Under the pieces are notes generated by a model. It saw only the letters and a program-made list of their open reading frames with translations, was not told the origin of the DNA and made no database searches. Shown piece by piece: positions 11,022-24,517 of a stretch of 64,000 bases of DNA; position 1 is the first letter of the stretch, and each line of letters begins with the position of its first letter. The position numbers and the translations under genes were made by a program. This DNA is from Sphagnum compactum (Eukaryota; Bryophyta; Sphagnopsida; Sphagnales). The stretch lies in the NCBI GenBank assembly GCA_965153455.1, contig OZ234497.1, positions 13,254,302 through 13,318,301 on the forward strand. Direction: 5' to 3'.

Positions 11022-13390
11022 GGGTTTCAGGAAGGGGACAATTGTGTAGTGGGTGTGGTATCCTCATAGTTGTAAGTTTTGGTAGTGATCCTGAGGTGTG
11101 AGTCCTGTTCTTTGAGGTTGTAAGCAACATGAATGATTCTGTCAGGGTCGTGATGGACACCTACTGCCTTTCAACGCCCACTGTAGCTCCTAAATCTAGG
11201 ATAACTAGTCTCTTTGGACAATGAGGTGGTTTTCAAGCAGATTGTGAGTGAGGTTCTGAAAGAGCTTAATCCACAAAATTAGCACCGTTTTTAGATCTAC
11301 CAAGAGAATATGAATGACTGGAGTTTCTGTTTAGACTCTGCTGTTTTGGGTGTACATTGAAGTTGATTCACATAAGTCACTCTCTGCTTTGTATGGATGA
11401 AATCTCATAGTTGGGACAGCTGAATAACTTTGAAGTCTACTTTAGTGTTGATTTTGAACAGATTTGCTAGTAGTGGAGATAACACAGTCAAACTTCTCTG
11501 CACTTGAAGAGGCTGAAGTCTTTTGAAGAGACTGGTGTGAATTTGAATTGTAGCTAATCTTTGGACAGGATCAAGACTCTTCACACTTTTGGAGCACAGG
11601 AGTGGAGCTTAGGAGATAGATCACACGGAGCCTTTGGTTCTAACAACAATACTGGATTTGTTCTATGCTCCTGTCGTTGGACATCTACATTCTTTTCTCT
11701 TCAAGGATTAGCTGTCCGTGCCTCACCAGATTCTAGTAGGTCTAGGATTACCCAACCCATCAACCTGAGTTTTATTACTATATGTATGCTGCCTGAATTG
11801 GGTGCACCAATAGATAGTGGAAGCATGAAATTGGCCACATATCTGCAGTGCCTATCTCTCATGTTTTGCAAAGCATTCCCAAGCAGAACTTGTGCCAGAT
11901 TGTCTGACCCTGTACCAAATGCCCCTTGTCATTCTGCTTGTGCAACTCTCTCTTAAATCCTCCCAAGTGCCTTGACACTCATTGGTGGCATCTGTGTGTC
12001 TCTCATAGGATTAAGGATAGCCCTGCCACCTGTTATGTCGTGGCTGAGTGGGGAAAATGATGTTACCCTAGTTGTTCAATAGATTTTGAAAATGAAGAGA
12101 CTTCACTGGTGATGTCCACTTGAATCTGTGTCAAACATGCAGGTTGCATTTCCTTTTGAAAAAAAGATTGCAAATCGTATAGAACTTGATAGGTATATGT
12201 AGCATGGACTGATATAAGAGTTACTCATTTTCTATGACCTAATTCATTCCTTCCACAAAACACTAACTTCCTTTCAGTCTTTCACTTGTCACCAACGAGC
12301 ATGGTATGGCTCTATCATCAAGCTCCTGTTCACACTTGGTGGAATTACATAGTCTGTTCACACTTAGTGTTAATAAAGCATTTAGGGAGATGCTTCATTC
12401 ATCCATGTGTCATCTTGGATTTTTGTTCCCATTAGGTTTTCATCCTTTCACAGAGAGCTGTGTGTCTTCTGTGGCAAGAGTCATCGAAGATACTCCCATC
12501 CCATCTTCTTTCTTTGTCTTTTCTTCTTCTCTCTGTACTCACGCCTCTGCTCTGCTGCAATGCTCCATTCCGCTTCCTCCGTCTGCTTTTATCACTTTCG
12601 CTTCCTCGATTCTTCCCCGAAGTGTTGGCTCAATTTCCACTCCTCCCCATCATCCGTTCTCCATTCCATTTTCTGTTGAGCGATCGATTTTGTGAGCAAA
12701 CAATGTAGGACTGGTTTCTTGTTTTTTTTTTTTTTTTGTTTTGTTTTGTTTTTCGTTTTGTTTTGTTTTCCTCTTTGGGGTTGCAAGAATTGGTTGCGTA
12801 TTTTTTGCTCTGATACTTCGGAGCTTTCTTGAAGAAGAACATTGTCGTCGTCATCATCACCATCATCATCTCCACTTTCTTCTGTTCAACGGATGGATAG
12901 ATAGATATCCGGGTATGATGATTCAAGGTTTTTTTTTTTCTGGTTTTTTGGGGGTTTGTTTGAGCGAGAATTTTATTGCGGATAAGCGTCTAGGATTTTC
13001 TAGGGTTGGGGAAGTGGAAGACTCGTCTGCGCAAGAGAATTTAATTGGTTTTCTGGTTGCTTCTTGTTTTCCTCGTTCTCTCTCTGAAGAAGCGGGATTG
13101 ATCGATCGATGGAATTGATTTATTGATTTCGTTTCTTGAGAATCGAGCGCTGGATTTGGGGGAAGGGAAGAGAGGATGAGGAGGAGGATCAGCAGCTGTC
13201 GAGAATTCTAGAATGGGTTTGGTTGAGAGATTGGGCATTGATGATCCAAGGTGCAGCGTTTCGTGCAAGAGGAAGAAGAGTAATGTAAACTAGCAAAATT
13301 GCTGTTTCCTTGAAGAATTGAAGATTATCGGTCATAATCGGGCACAATCCCAGAAGGTATCTATCTGCTGTGGGCAAGAAGGATCTGGAC
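11022..13390 (+). other. 3' UTR, intergenic spacer and 5' leader of the AAA ATPase gene
   Basis: From 11022 to about 11500 is probably the 3' UTR of the RRM gene. I see no coding exon between 11500 and 12300. From about 12480 to 13390 the sequence is pyrimidine-rich, with T-runs at 12721-12737 and 12930, and a GAGGATGAGGAGGAGG stretch near 13175. It looks like a core promoter and a long untranslated leader for the gene starting at 13391. Several short ATGs precede the start. Confidence 0.45.
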
Positions 13391-16300
13391 ATGAGAGGGA
13401 CGAAGGCAATTCTGCGGGCAGTAGGGAGGGTTACCCCAGCAGCAGGTCCAACTAGCGGATCTATCTTTCCTCTCCCTTTTTCTTCGCCTCCTTGCATTGA
13501 TTGCACAATCAGACGGTCTGTTGTTCCCCTCACCAGTACCTCACAGCTCATGGACACAACTACATGTCCCTGCTTCCTTGAATGTAAGCCCTGGAACAAA
13601 GATTTTTGTTCTTGAAAGCTTGATGATAACCACCCATCTTTTTGTTGAGAAAAAGCCAGAGTTTCAGAGGGAAATATCATACAATCCTGTGATGGATGTA
13701 TCAACTTTTTCAACCTCAATTGCTGCAGCATTATCTTCTTCAGTTTTCATTTTATCCTCTCATTCTCATCTTCTTCGGTTTTCATTTTATCCTCTCATTC
13801 TCATCTTCTTCAGTTTTCATTTTATCCTCTTGTTCCTCATCTTCTTCATTTTCGTTTATCCTCTTGTTCTTCGTCATCTTCTTCATTTTCATGTATCCTC
13901 TTGTTCTTCATCATCTTTTTCTTGTGTTATCTACAGTCAAACATTTTGACCCAGCCTGTGTTCTTGCGGAGTGACAAGGCATGTGATCTTGCATCTCTTC
14001 TGCATTCCTCTGCCACTTTTATGTCAAAACTTTCGCATTCAGATCTGATTAACACTTAACAATGTTGGTTTGTTGGGGCATCCATGTACGTGGGTTTAGG
14101 GTTTAAGGTACTGTGGAGAATTTTCAGTTTCAGATCTTCTCAGGTTGCTAAAGGGTTTCCCTTTCTCTGGTGCAGGGATGAGGAGTCTGCATAAAGCTCT
14201 TCTTGTCAAGAGTTTTCTAAAGGAAGGTTTTGTCCTTAATTCTCCACCAAATTCGAGAGACCATTGGAAATCAATGATGGAGATGGCTGCAGGGTTCAGC
14301 CTGCTGTTTGGAACGGCCAGTGGATTTTCTCACCCCTCCGTCAATGAGAAAGCAATGGTAAGTTGTGCATCCTCTGACACTGCTTACTGCATCAATAATC
14401 ACCAATGTGGTAACTCCCCTGTTTTCTTTCTGGTTGGTAGGGTGATGATGACCTTCCTAGTGAATCAGAGGAAGAGCAAGCATTTCAGCTAGGGAGTGCA
14501 GTGGATACACAGGAGGTGGTGCAGCAGGTGCGGAGTGGTGTTGATGACCGCATAGTTTGCCTCAAGCTTTGTGACCAAATTCTGCCCCCTCTCACCATTG
14601 CTGCTAAAGGTCAGCAGGTACTTTCTTTCTTTACTTTGCTGTCCTTGTATGCCACTGGTTCTATTTCATCCCATCTCTATGTCCAGCTCTTGCATAATTG
14701 GTGTCAATTGCACATTACTGTGGTCTTATCAGTCACTAAAACCCAAATGTTATAACTCCCAATAGACGAGAGTGTGTTCAGAGAGGATCTCTTGGCACTT
14801 CTGTTTCAGTCTATCCTTGAAATTATTCACCCTGAGTTTGGTGTGAATCCTCTAGTCTTTTGGAAGTCGATGGTTTGAAAGGGATTTTGTAGGCTTTGAG
14901 CATTGGCTTGAGTGGTTTTCATCTATTTGAGTTGGTGTTGGTGGGGCCCAGGTGTCAGTTCGGTTTCCAATGTCACCAACATGTGATGTTTCACATTTGA
15001 TAGTGGATGTGGTGTCCCGCCTTGGTGAACCCACAAATGATGGAAACAATGGCAGCGAAATGGTTGTGAGAGCTTGGGACAGGTAACATGGATGTCAGCA
15101 TGCAAAGCTTTCAAGGCTGCTATAATGTCTATAACAGATTACACATAGTTAACTTGCATAAGAATAAAATCTGGGTCCATTTTGGACAGTTGAAGAATTT
15201 CTTCAATCATTAAGCCTACTTATGTTGTGTGTATGCCATCACTTCAGCATTCACAATTTAGTGGAGTGGCAGGGTCATGTATAATGTAGTACTCTGACTA
15301 AATGAATTATGCAGCTGGTTAAGAGTTTGAGTTTGATGGGAGAGTTAATTTATCTTTCCTTGGATGTTTTGGAAAAAGCAGTGCAGTGGCTAGGCAGCTC
15401 ACAATATCATCTCCAGGCACTACTGGTCTGCCTACCATGGGTGGTGGCTCAGATCAGCCTGCCAGTAATCAAAGTCCAGCCATGATTGCAGAGACGGAAA
15501 ATCTTTGTGTCCTGGTCTTTGAACCCCTTCTCGGTGGTTTTGAATCCTCAGTAAGTCTCAGTATATCTCTTTTAAAATGCTCAGGAGTATATCTTCAAGT
15601 TTCCCAAGGACAGCATTCAAATTAATCTTGTGAGGATGTACTAACTTGTGTCTGCCAGGTGTTATTTTCTTCTTGATACAGGAAGTAGAGTTTCTCAAGA
15701 AAGGTTTTCTCTCTTCAAAGGAGCTGGATGCTATTGTGAGCTCACTAAGCATTGCAGGCGGAATTGACCCAGGGATTGAGGAAAGGACAGGTGCCAGGCA
15801 AGCAAAAAAGGAGGCTGAGGGTGTGCCAGAAAGTTCCGGGGATGGATCAATTGAAGGTGGCACATTTGATGGGTCAACATCCAGAAGTGGTTGGAGATAC
15901 CCAGCACCTTCAGGCCCTAGCAAACTTTCAAAGGAGAGACTGCCTGAGAGATTGCCTGGGACAGCGAAAACAAAGACTCTTGAAGGTTTAGAAGCAATGG
16001 GTGTGAAGATCTATGGCCTTGAAAACAATGGTGTTCTTGAAGGCGAGCATGTCTCATGGGACAACATTGCAGGATATCATGACCAAAAAAGGTGCCCATT
16101 TGTGATTTCAGATTTCTTTCAGACCTCAGGGGTTTGAATTTTCAAGGGGAGGCCTGTTTTTAGGTGTTGAATAATCACTCCTCTAAGTTCTTTACACTTG
16201 CAGATCAAAAGTTAATAGCTGGTAGTTTGTAATGGGGTCAGGGAAATAGAGGACATGGTTCTACTGGCATTGAAAAGGCCAGAAGTCTATGACAGCATTG

Positions 16301-19167
16301 CACGTGGCACCCGGCGCAGATTTGAGTCAAATCGGCCCCGTGCAATTCTTTTTGAAGGTCCTCCAGGTGACTTCACTCTGCCATAATCTATATTGCAAAC
16401 CTGTTCTGACTGGAGTCACCTGAATGTGCACAATATGTTGGATTGGTCATGCAATTAGATTCTGGCTTTGCCCCTCTTCTAGTTGACTAGATGGGATTTA
16501 GTGTTCTCCATTGCTTGACTTCTGATACAATGGTCAATCAAGCATAAATACTTTGTTGATCCGGAATCACAAGCTCTTTTATGTGGTGGCTGTATGATAC
16601 AGGGACTGGCAAGACATCATGTGCAAGGGTCATAGCAAGCCAAGCTGTATGTAACTTTCTTGCTTGAATCTGTCAAGATGTTGTGTTTTATTGAGGGTTT
16701 TACATGATGGGCTTAGGTGGTCTTTTCAGTATCTCTCTATATATGGCTTAGGAGATGACTGATCTCTTGAGACTTTCACTGTTTGACAATGGATGATTGT
16801 CTGGTTTCACTGCAGGGTGTACCACTGCTGTATGTTCCTTTAGAAGTGGTAGTGTCAAAGTATTATGGAGAAAGTGAGCGGCTCCTTGCCTCCATATTCA
16901 CTGCTGGCAATGAACTACCTGAAGGGGCCATTATTTTTTTGGATGAGGTGAACCTGCTTTTGCCTTTCCCGTGGAATTCGGTTAAGGAAATTGTGAGGTT
17001 TTTTCTTAAAGTTGCTGGTTGATGGTCCACTTTTATTGTTGCCAGTTTTCCTTGAACATCAGGAAAGGATTGGTGATGTTTTGGACACTTGGTCAAATAC
17101 ATTACAGTTAAATGGTTTCTGTTAAGCTGGACACAAACCAACATGGAGAGGTCAATAAATTGCACAAGACAGTCACTCAACAGTTCATGGACTGCTGATT
17201 CTTCTGCTTGGAGTAGGCTCTTACTGACATCTGTCGGTATACCTGTTAATAAACTTTAACTTCTGAGTTTGATTTGTGCTGTGCATAAACAGATTGATTC
17301 TATGGCTATGACACGAGATGGTGAGATGCATGAAGCCACACGTCGGATGCTCTCTGTACTTTTGAGACAGGTATGTAATGCTTGTACTTTCTTTGTGAAG
17401 CAGGTTTTGTAGACACCTTGCATGTCTCACTAATTTTCCTTGAATATGTTTGCTGACAATGTTGTGTTTGAGATCATAGAATTTCCTTTTCATTCCCTCT
17501 GAAGTTAATTGCTAATACATTGTTTCAGATGGATGGGTTTGAGCAAGACAAGAGGATAGTTGTAATTGCTGCCACAAACCGGAAGCAAGATTTGGACCCA
17601 GCACTGCTCAGGTGACCATGTTGTGGTATTTCTTGCTGTACATGTGATCAACATACATTTGTACTGTCTTTGTGCTCATGCTTATTGGCACTGTAGAAAA
17701 ATTAGGTAGAAGCCTTAAACTTGTTGCCCAATAGCACATGGTAAGAGTAGATGGATGTGAATGATTGGTTGAGTTCAAATATCCAAAGCTTCTCCAAAGT
17801 AAGAAAACATAGAGAAGAACATGTCTGCTGATGGTTCATTCCCAAAGTTTTCTCTGACTGGTCCTCCATGCTGGTGTTTTGTGGGTCTTTAAATCAAGTC
17901 GGTTTGACACATCAGTAGCCTTCAACCTGCCTGATCAAAGTACCCGGGAGGAGATTGCATCACAATATGCTCGCCATCTTACATCTACAGAGCTGAAGGC
18001 TTTTGGATCTGCAAGTGAAGGGTAACCTTTTTGACCAAGAAGCTGGTCAATGTTTATGTGACTTTATGTTCAAGTTCATGTTCTGCTAGAAATGGATGAC
18101 TTGGTGATGTTCTTGCTCACATTTCTTTGTTATGTCTGAAAGTGGGTTTTTTAGCCATGGTTATGTGTTCATTCATGCGATTCTCCGTGTGCTTTTCTGC
18201 ACTGGATAATATGGCATTGATTTTGCTAATTGAGCTTTTTCTGCCATCACTTTTTTCTTCCAACCCTTGAGTTTATATTCCACTAAAATTGTGTAGTGTC
18301 CTGTAGCACTCCCTCATCGAGAACCAAAACAATTCTAACTGTCCAGGGCATGCCTAACTTGTTCTCCTTTAGTGAGGACAATTGAGACTGGGAAATCATT
18401 GACACCAAGCTCTTCTACTACAGCCAATGCCAAGTGTGTACAAAGTTCTTAGTATCTTAGAACTAGCAGATTATTAGCGAACACTGCAGGCAAAGTCCTA
18501 GAGATGATCCTAAATTCTTCTTGTTTGACATATTGCAGAATGTCTGGTCGTGACATTCATGATGTCTGTCAACAAGCAGAGAGACGCTGGGCTTCCAAGG
18601 TTACATGTCTTACTTGTTTCTCTGCATATGTTTTGTCTTCCAAGGTGTCTAGAAGCCTGCCTAAAAGTTTCAAGAGTATTCTTGGTCTTCAAGTGGGTTC
18701 ATGTTTTTTCCTCCTCTATGATGTGTTTGTCTTCTGTTGTTCCAAGTTCATTTCTTCTTCTCTGGTTTGAAGTTCATTTGTATCTACGGAATATCTTTGT
18801 CTTCGAAGATACACCTGGACTGAATTGGGCTTCAATCTAGTGTAAAGGGTAGAGAGGCTCTTGAGATCACCATTCAAATCCTCAATCATGTCTCAACCGG
18901 AAACAAGTAAAGCAAAAATTTACCTTCATTAACTCCCAGCAGTGGGTGGAGGTCATAAGACTAATGACTCAGATGCTGAATATTGTGGGGTATGGTTTTG
19001 TGCAGGTGATCAGGGGCCTTGCAGGAAGTCAACCACTGAACAAACTTCCACCACTTCAGGAGTATCTTGATTGTGCACAAAACCGGCAGCAAATGATTGT
19101 GAGATGGACACATGGAAATGGGGACTTCTTTCGAGTTGCTCAATCACAAAAATTTGCTGCCAGTTAA
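13391..19167 (+). CDS. AAA-type ATPase, probably mitochondrial
   Basis: Fourteen exons join in phase to about 689 residues: 13391-13583, 14176-14357, 14441-14617, 14952-15082, 15382-15550, 15682-16091, 16242-16366, 16603-16646, 16816-16947, 17293-17370, 17529-17611, 17899-18021, 18539-18599, 19006-19167. The N-terminus (MRGTKAILRAVGRV) is basic and amphipathic, like a mitochondrial presequence. The AAA module has Walker A GPPGTGKTS (460-468), Walker B IIFLDE (516-521), sensor 1 AATNRK with N564, an arginine finger in SRFD (R576) and MSGRDI (617-622). Before it lies WDNIAGYHDQKREIED, the usual AAA N-linker. The core resembles a plant AAA subfamily near the Msp1/katanin/spastin type; substrate unknown. 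Exons 4 and 5 are the weakest: another reading uses an acceptor at 15314 but then needs a one-base shift. The chosen chain has none. The C-terminal tail after the AAA domain is short. Confidence 0.88.
13735..13925 (+). repeat. 35-bp tandem repeat in the first intron of the AAA gene
   Basis: Five to six pyrimidine-rich units of about 34-37 bp, of the form cttcttcagttttcatttta followed by tcctctcattctcat, lie within intron 1. The first two units are nearly identical and later ones diverge. It is a minisatellite, not coding, although it keeps one frame open by chance. Confidence 0.85.
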
Positions 19168-21600
19168 TTAGCTTAACCCAATAATCTCTCATAGTTTGTA
19201 ACTTGATATGTACTCTCCACCACATTTGTTCTTAACCCCACACCTTTTTCAGCAATGCATCCATGTGTGCCCAATTCCCAAGGGCATACTTTAGCTCTGA
19301 GAATTCACTTTAGCTCTGAGAATTCTTATGGCATGTCAAGGCCTGCTAATGTTCTTTGCATTGTGCATAGTGTCACATTTGGTGCTCCGCTCCGCATGTA
19401 TGGTAAATGGACCTTCCATTTTGCAATGGAAGGTGGGCAATGTAGATGTAGAAGAAGGCACATGTGACTGATGCTACTACAGTAAAGAAAGTCTGTACAT
19501 GAGTAGACCAGAGGACATTAATATGTTTTTTGGTTGAAAGTGCATGAGACCTTAGTTCCTTTGTTTACTTTGGATGGTAGTTTAGGGGTACACTTTACAC
19601 AAGAATTGTCCAACAGAATTAGGCAGTAATAGTGTCTACAACTACCTGAACATAGCTATTGCAGTACCCTTTGCTGAATTTTTGCCTCATTGTTTGGTTT
19701 CTACTTGATGGTCCCAAAAGTGTGTGCTTTATGTTGGAACACAGTGTTGTAGTTTGAAAAGGAAATCTATGCTTGTGAGAATGGGCAAAATGCACTTGGC
19801 AAATAGGGGAACTCAACTTGGCAAAGTTGCTGTCCCTGCCCGGTTTCAAAAACCTTAAAAAGAACTTATGGTTTTCATGAAAGAACTGGTGGTTTTCAGG
19901 CTGGCTATTAGATTGTTTTCGATTGTTTTGAGAACTGTGGATATATACCTGAACCAGCTTTGATTTTATGAAAACTGTGGATGTTTATCCTAAGAATCAC
20001 CCTGATAACTGTTGGGAGTATGTTCCTGTTTCTAACATCCATAAAACACCAGTTTAAGGATGATTGATCCTGCTGGGTCTCATAGGTCATCCCTTGCAAG
20101 ACCTCCAAACTGCCATGCATTTTCAATGGCACAATTTGTTTTGGAGGGTTCCATCAAAGCTGGGCCCCAAAGATCTTCAAACCTACAAGTCCAAATATTT
20201 GAAGAGGCTTCATCACTGAAGCAAAACTCCAGCACTGGAAACAGCAAGTGTGTTTAAGGGAATATGATTCAAAACAATTGTTAATCATATTGGCCAGGGT
20301 TTGCTGCTCGGGTTTGCTACTCTCAGTGTTTCTGGAGCATGAGTGGCGAGGGCAGAGCTGGTGGCAGCTTTGCTGACAGTACTCCCATTGCTTCCCTGTG
20401 CTCACTAGTTAGCACCACATAAAACAAGGAGAGAAAGTTAGGTAAAGAAGGACAAAGCAAGACAAAGAAGAAAAATTTGTAGCGGGGCCACTCAAGAAAA
20501 ATAAAAGAGAGGTTCCAAGACCCATGTTGAGTTCCAATTCCACTAAGAAAAGGACTGTTGTAAATCTAGTTGTAGTTCCATTAGGACTAGTTGTAAGTTT
20601 AGATTCTAAATTTTGGGGGCACCATGAGGCATATGAAAGCAACCACTTTTTGGAGCAAAGGAGGAGGATGATGACGACAACAACACTCGCATCAACAGAC
20701 AACAAAACAACGAAGGTGAAAAGGTCAAAGGAGGGTGAGTTTTGTATAATTTTTTTTGGGTTTTGTTTTGTGTTGAGTCCTTTTTTTTTCTTTATGTTTC
20801 TATCAAGCCCAAAAAAAAATTTATCACCAAGAATCCGGTTATTACTTACAAATTAAGCACAATAGAAGGGTTCTACCACAAAGAAAGAGATTTTGCCACG
20901 GTCTTGGTTTTTCTTAGTTTTTATTATAGTCCTATCTTGCCCCACTTGTGGACGTCAATTTACCTTTCGAGGGTTAATTTGTCACTAATGTTCATGTTAA
21001 GCATTTAATCCATCTAATCTAAACCTACATGACCATCCTGGCCCAATGCCCTTCTTTATTCCCAATTCGCTTACATTAGCCTGGGTTTGGGTTTTGGCAT
21101 TAGATGTCCTCAAGTCTTTCCATCTAGGCTTTGAAACTTCATTTTTTTTTCATACAACTACATCCCTAGTGCTTTACAACATGATGTATAAGTGACATTT
21201 CGTTTCTCACTTGATAAGTTGGCACATGACCCCTATGATGTGGTAGCTTGACATTTGCTCCTCCTACTACCCTAGTGGTGTTTTGTTTTACCCCTTCAAG
21301 AAAAGGCTACTAGGAATAAGGAAACGAGGATTTGACTCAAACACTTTTTAACAAGTAATTGAGAAAAGTTTAGGATGAATTATTTTTATAGGCCCAAGCT
21401 TTAACAACAAGTTGAACTCAATGTCTTTTACCCAACATGATCCTCCAACTCATAAACACCTTCTTCACAATTTAGTATTTGGATGTGCAGGAAAATACTT
21501 TTAAGCAACATGCCCTTTGGCACCATTTTTTCTTACACCCACGTCTTTTGACACCACCTCAGCTCTCATTGTTTTACATTTTGAATTAGACAACTTCTTC
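19168..21600. other. 3' UTR and gene-free spacer
   Basis: After the AAA gene stop there is probably 3' UTR to about 19500. No further coding exon is recognisable. A 19-bp tandem duplication (ctttagctctgagaattc) sits at about 19288-19325. From 20700 the base composition becomes more AT-rich and the sequence grades into the eroded retroelement. Confidence 0.4.
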
Positions 21601-23960
21601 CTTTTTTTTGGAAAAGTACGAATGAAACCAAGACTTTGAACTTTCATCTAATTCCTTCAAACTATCATTCCAACTCATGTCAAATTTATTTACAAATGGT
21701 CCTCTTGGGATGGTCTTTGAACACTTTGAGACTATTTTCACCCAGAATATTTTGTGAGTGGATTCCCATAGTTGTTTCAACTTTGCTTTCATATTGCACA
21801 AGGTCACATTCCACATTGAATTGCACATATCCTTGGGGTAGTTTGCATTTCAACCACAACTAATCCTTTAGGTGGAGTTCGTCCCATTGCCATAGGGGAA
21901 ATGTTGTATCAAATCACAAGCCGCATTTTATGCCTTCAATTTCGTGATGTCTTTGTAACACATTTTTCTCCACACCAATTCGGAGTAGTAACCAAGGGTG
22001 GATGTGAAATAGTAATCCATGGCATCAAGTGCACCTTAAAATTTCACCTTAGTTGGGTTGTTCTCTAACTAGACGTTGCGAATGTTTCCATTTAGTGTCA
22101 AGAGGGGTCATATTTCGAAAACTTCATGCAACAAATGAGGACATCATACAACTTCTCCCCTTTGTTCATGCATTCTATGCATTTGAATCTCCCCTATTTT
22201 ATAGTCATATAATCATGATGGCGATGTCATGGTCATCCCACCCATCATGGGAACTTGTCAAAGTGGTCTTTTGGGAAGGGCATTATTTGCTTTAGTTCAT
22301 TTTAGGGTACTACATTTTATAGCTAGCCATTTCCCCTTTTATCTATTTCCATCCATTATAGATGACATTCACATCATTGACCCCCCCCCCCCCCCCTCCA
22401 TTGTATCCTTTACATATGAACATTTTCAGATTAAATTCCATGTAATAAGTCTTTTAATTCAACCTCAAAAATGTGTAGATGGTCCCTATTAACTTGCCGC
22501 TTAATTTTGACATCTCATCTTAGTTTAACACACCATAAAAAATAATTATAGTTTTGGGGGTTCCATTAAACACCTCATCATTCAAATCATCCTTCGTCAA
22601 ATATACCTTATTAAAATATGTTTGACATGTTGGTCTTTTACCTAAACTAGGCGATGTCCAGGTAGCCTTTAAAATTCTAACTCATTGTTATATGCAACAA
22701 CCATCATATCTATTACATTGCACACCTCCCTCTCCCACTTTCATAGATTCTTTTGTTTCCTTTGACTTTTCCTTCCTTCAAATGTTTGGATGTTTTTTGG
22801 GTCCAAGGTCCTTTGATAGCCCTAAGGAACCTCTAGCCCATAAACAAACATCTTTTCCAATAATTCTTGGTGGCATTGGGCTCATACTAACGTCCACCAT
22901 CGCCCCAACAAGCTATTTAGGGAGTTGGATCCTTGTAGCTTCAATCATAGCAACTAAGTTCATGGTCGACCACCGTCCTTTCCTTCTTGAAACTTTAGTC
23001 CAAGTCGAAAACAACACCTTCCCTTTCCAACAATACTTCAAAGTAACTGGCGATTTTTTATTGCCCCTAGCACGAAGGTGTCTCCCCCCTTTTGAACAAT
23101 TCATTAAACAACAAATGGTTCATCTTCAAGATTCTATTTTGGAATGTTTGCACCATCATACCCTCTTTAACATTTTTTTGAAGGGATACTTAAAGCCCAT
23201 TATGCTCAAAATTTATCATGTTTCGGCCTTCGGGCGGATGCTTGGCTTATAACTTGACCAATCTTCCCAACCTTTTGATTATTTTCCCCAATTTTTTCCA
23301 TAGCACTTCAAATGCGGCTCTAACTACCACATTTTTCAATTGTAGGCCTCCCTTAATGTGTGTGCACACATCCCATTGACCCTATGGGTATCCATCTCTT
23401 ATGTTGCACTCATGGCAATGAGTACAGGAAACCCTGATGTAGTTCTAGACACTTTTGTCGCCATTGTGTGAAATGTTAACTTCCATGTGGGACAAAAACA
23501 AATACATGCACTTCCTTTGATCACTCTCAATTCCTCCCATCAATGAATTGACATTGTGCTCACCAAAAATGGAATTTGCACCTTAGCTGACATTGCCATA
23601 ATTGACCCAATGCGTCTAGAGTTACTTCTCTAATCTTGCACAACCCAAAGATTTTTTACCTTTGATGCAACTCAAGCCAAAGAAAGGAGCTACTACAACC
23701 TACACCCCATCCATTAATTCCTTATTCTAGCAATTGAAGTATTTGGATGTTTACACAAATAAGTCAATGTGTTCTTACACAAGTGTGCCAATGTTATTTG
23801 GAGCCTCAAAGGGTCAAAAGGCCTCCCCTTTCTATCTTGGTTAATTTTTTTCGTAAAAAAATTTCAATTATGTTGCAAAGGATTCAAGCATCTTTCATTT
23901 TAAGTTGGGCAAGAGTAGTAGGCCTAGCTACTTCCCAACTTCCACCCCTTTAGGACACCC
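21600..23960 (+). pseudogene. decayed reverse-transcriptase element
   Basis: Read across all three plus frames, the region contains a battered reverse transcriptase. Near 21866 is a GGVRPIAIGEMLYQITSR-like segment, then LQFRDVF and FGVVTKGGCEIVIHG (to about 22030). NTVSRGVIF-like residues follow near 22080, FYAFESPLFYSH near 22170, a broken G-x-x-Q-x-x-LxG-ALFAL segment near 22245, and a DDIHII remnant of the catalytic D-D box near 22360. Downstream, 22692-23252 is open and includes FPIILGGIGL and YLGSWILVAS (22910-22945), typical of the RT C-terminal domain. 23500-23950 continues with IISIMLQRIQASFILSWA-like and GLATSQLPPL residues. Stops and shifts interrupt it many times, and the changes look mostly like C-to-T or G-to-A. 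The open stretch at 22692 is a relic, not a host gene. Element ends were not located. Confidence 0.75.
22381..22397 (+). repeat. poly(C) tract
   Basis: A run of about 17 C residues sits inside the decayed reverse transcriptase, immediately after the DD-box remnant. Its length is likely unreliable. Confidence 0.9.
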
Positions 23961-24517
23961 CCTATTGCTACAATTGACCTATAGCAAGTCATTGGTTGTT
24001 GAGATGGAGAGTTTTTGACATCTAGTTTGTACTAACTTGATGCCCTTTAAATTATCCCTTGTTTTTAATACCAATGTACATTTTCCAAATATTCTGTGTG
24101 TTTTATAAATAAAGCTTTGTAGCGTTTTACTAGTTTAAAGCTTGCCTGATGGAGCAACTAAACAATAGGCTAGGGCGAATAGGTTCATGTTCCAGCATAA
24201 GTATATGCAAACATAGTACCACTCTCAAGATGCCACCATCACAACACCTTGAATTGTAAGGTTTGGCCAATCAAAATGGCTCCATGTTACAACTATGATC
24301 AGATTAAAATAGGAACTGTTTTGTCAACACAAAACTCAACATCCAAGTATATGTGAAAGGCATCAACATATGTGGAATATTTTCCTTGCCATGGATGACA
24401 TCATAGCCTAAACTAACATATGTCATTAGAAATATATTTTAAATTTAAAAATTAATTAACATTTATTTGATTTAACTTGGATTGTCACTCATGGATGAAG
24501 CTCATCATCCATGTTCT

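Noticed and set aside
13370-13390. Earlier start of the AAA ATPase
   Set aside because: The codon at 13370 is GTG; the first in-frame ATG is 13391 and opens a presequence-like N-terminus.
15315-15480. Frame reading LVKSLSLMGELIYLSLDVLEKAV as an AAA-gene exon
   Set aside because: It is attractive and in phase with exon 3, but then hits a stop unless a base is inserted. The alternative with exon 14952-15082 and acceptor 15381 needs no change. Kept as a finding.
22692-23252. 186-codon open frame as a host gene
   Set aside because: Its residues (GGIGL, YLGSW) are those of a reverse-transcriptase C-terminal domain and both flanks are eroded parts of the same protein.
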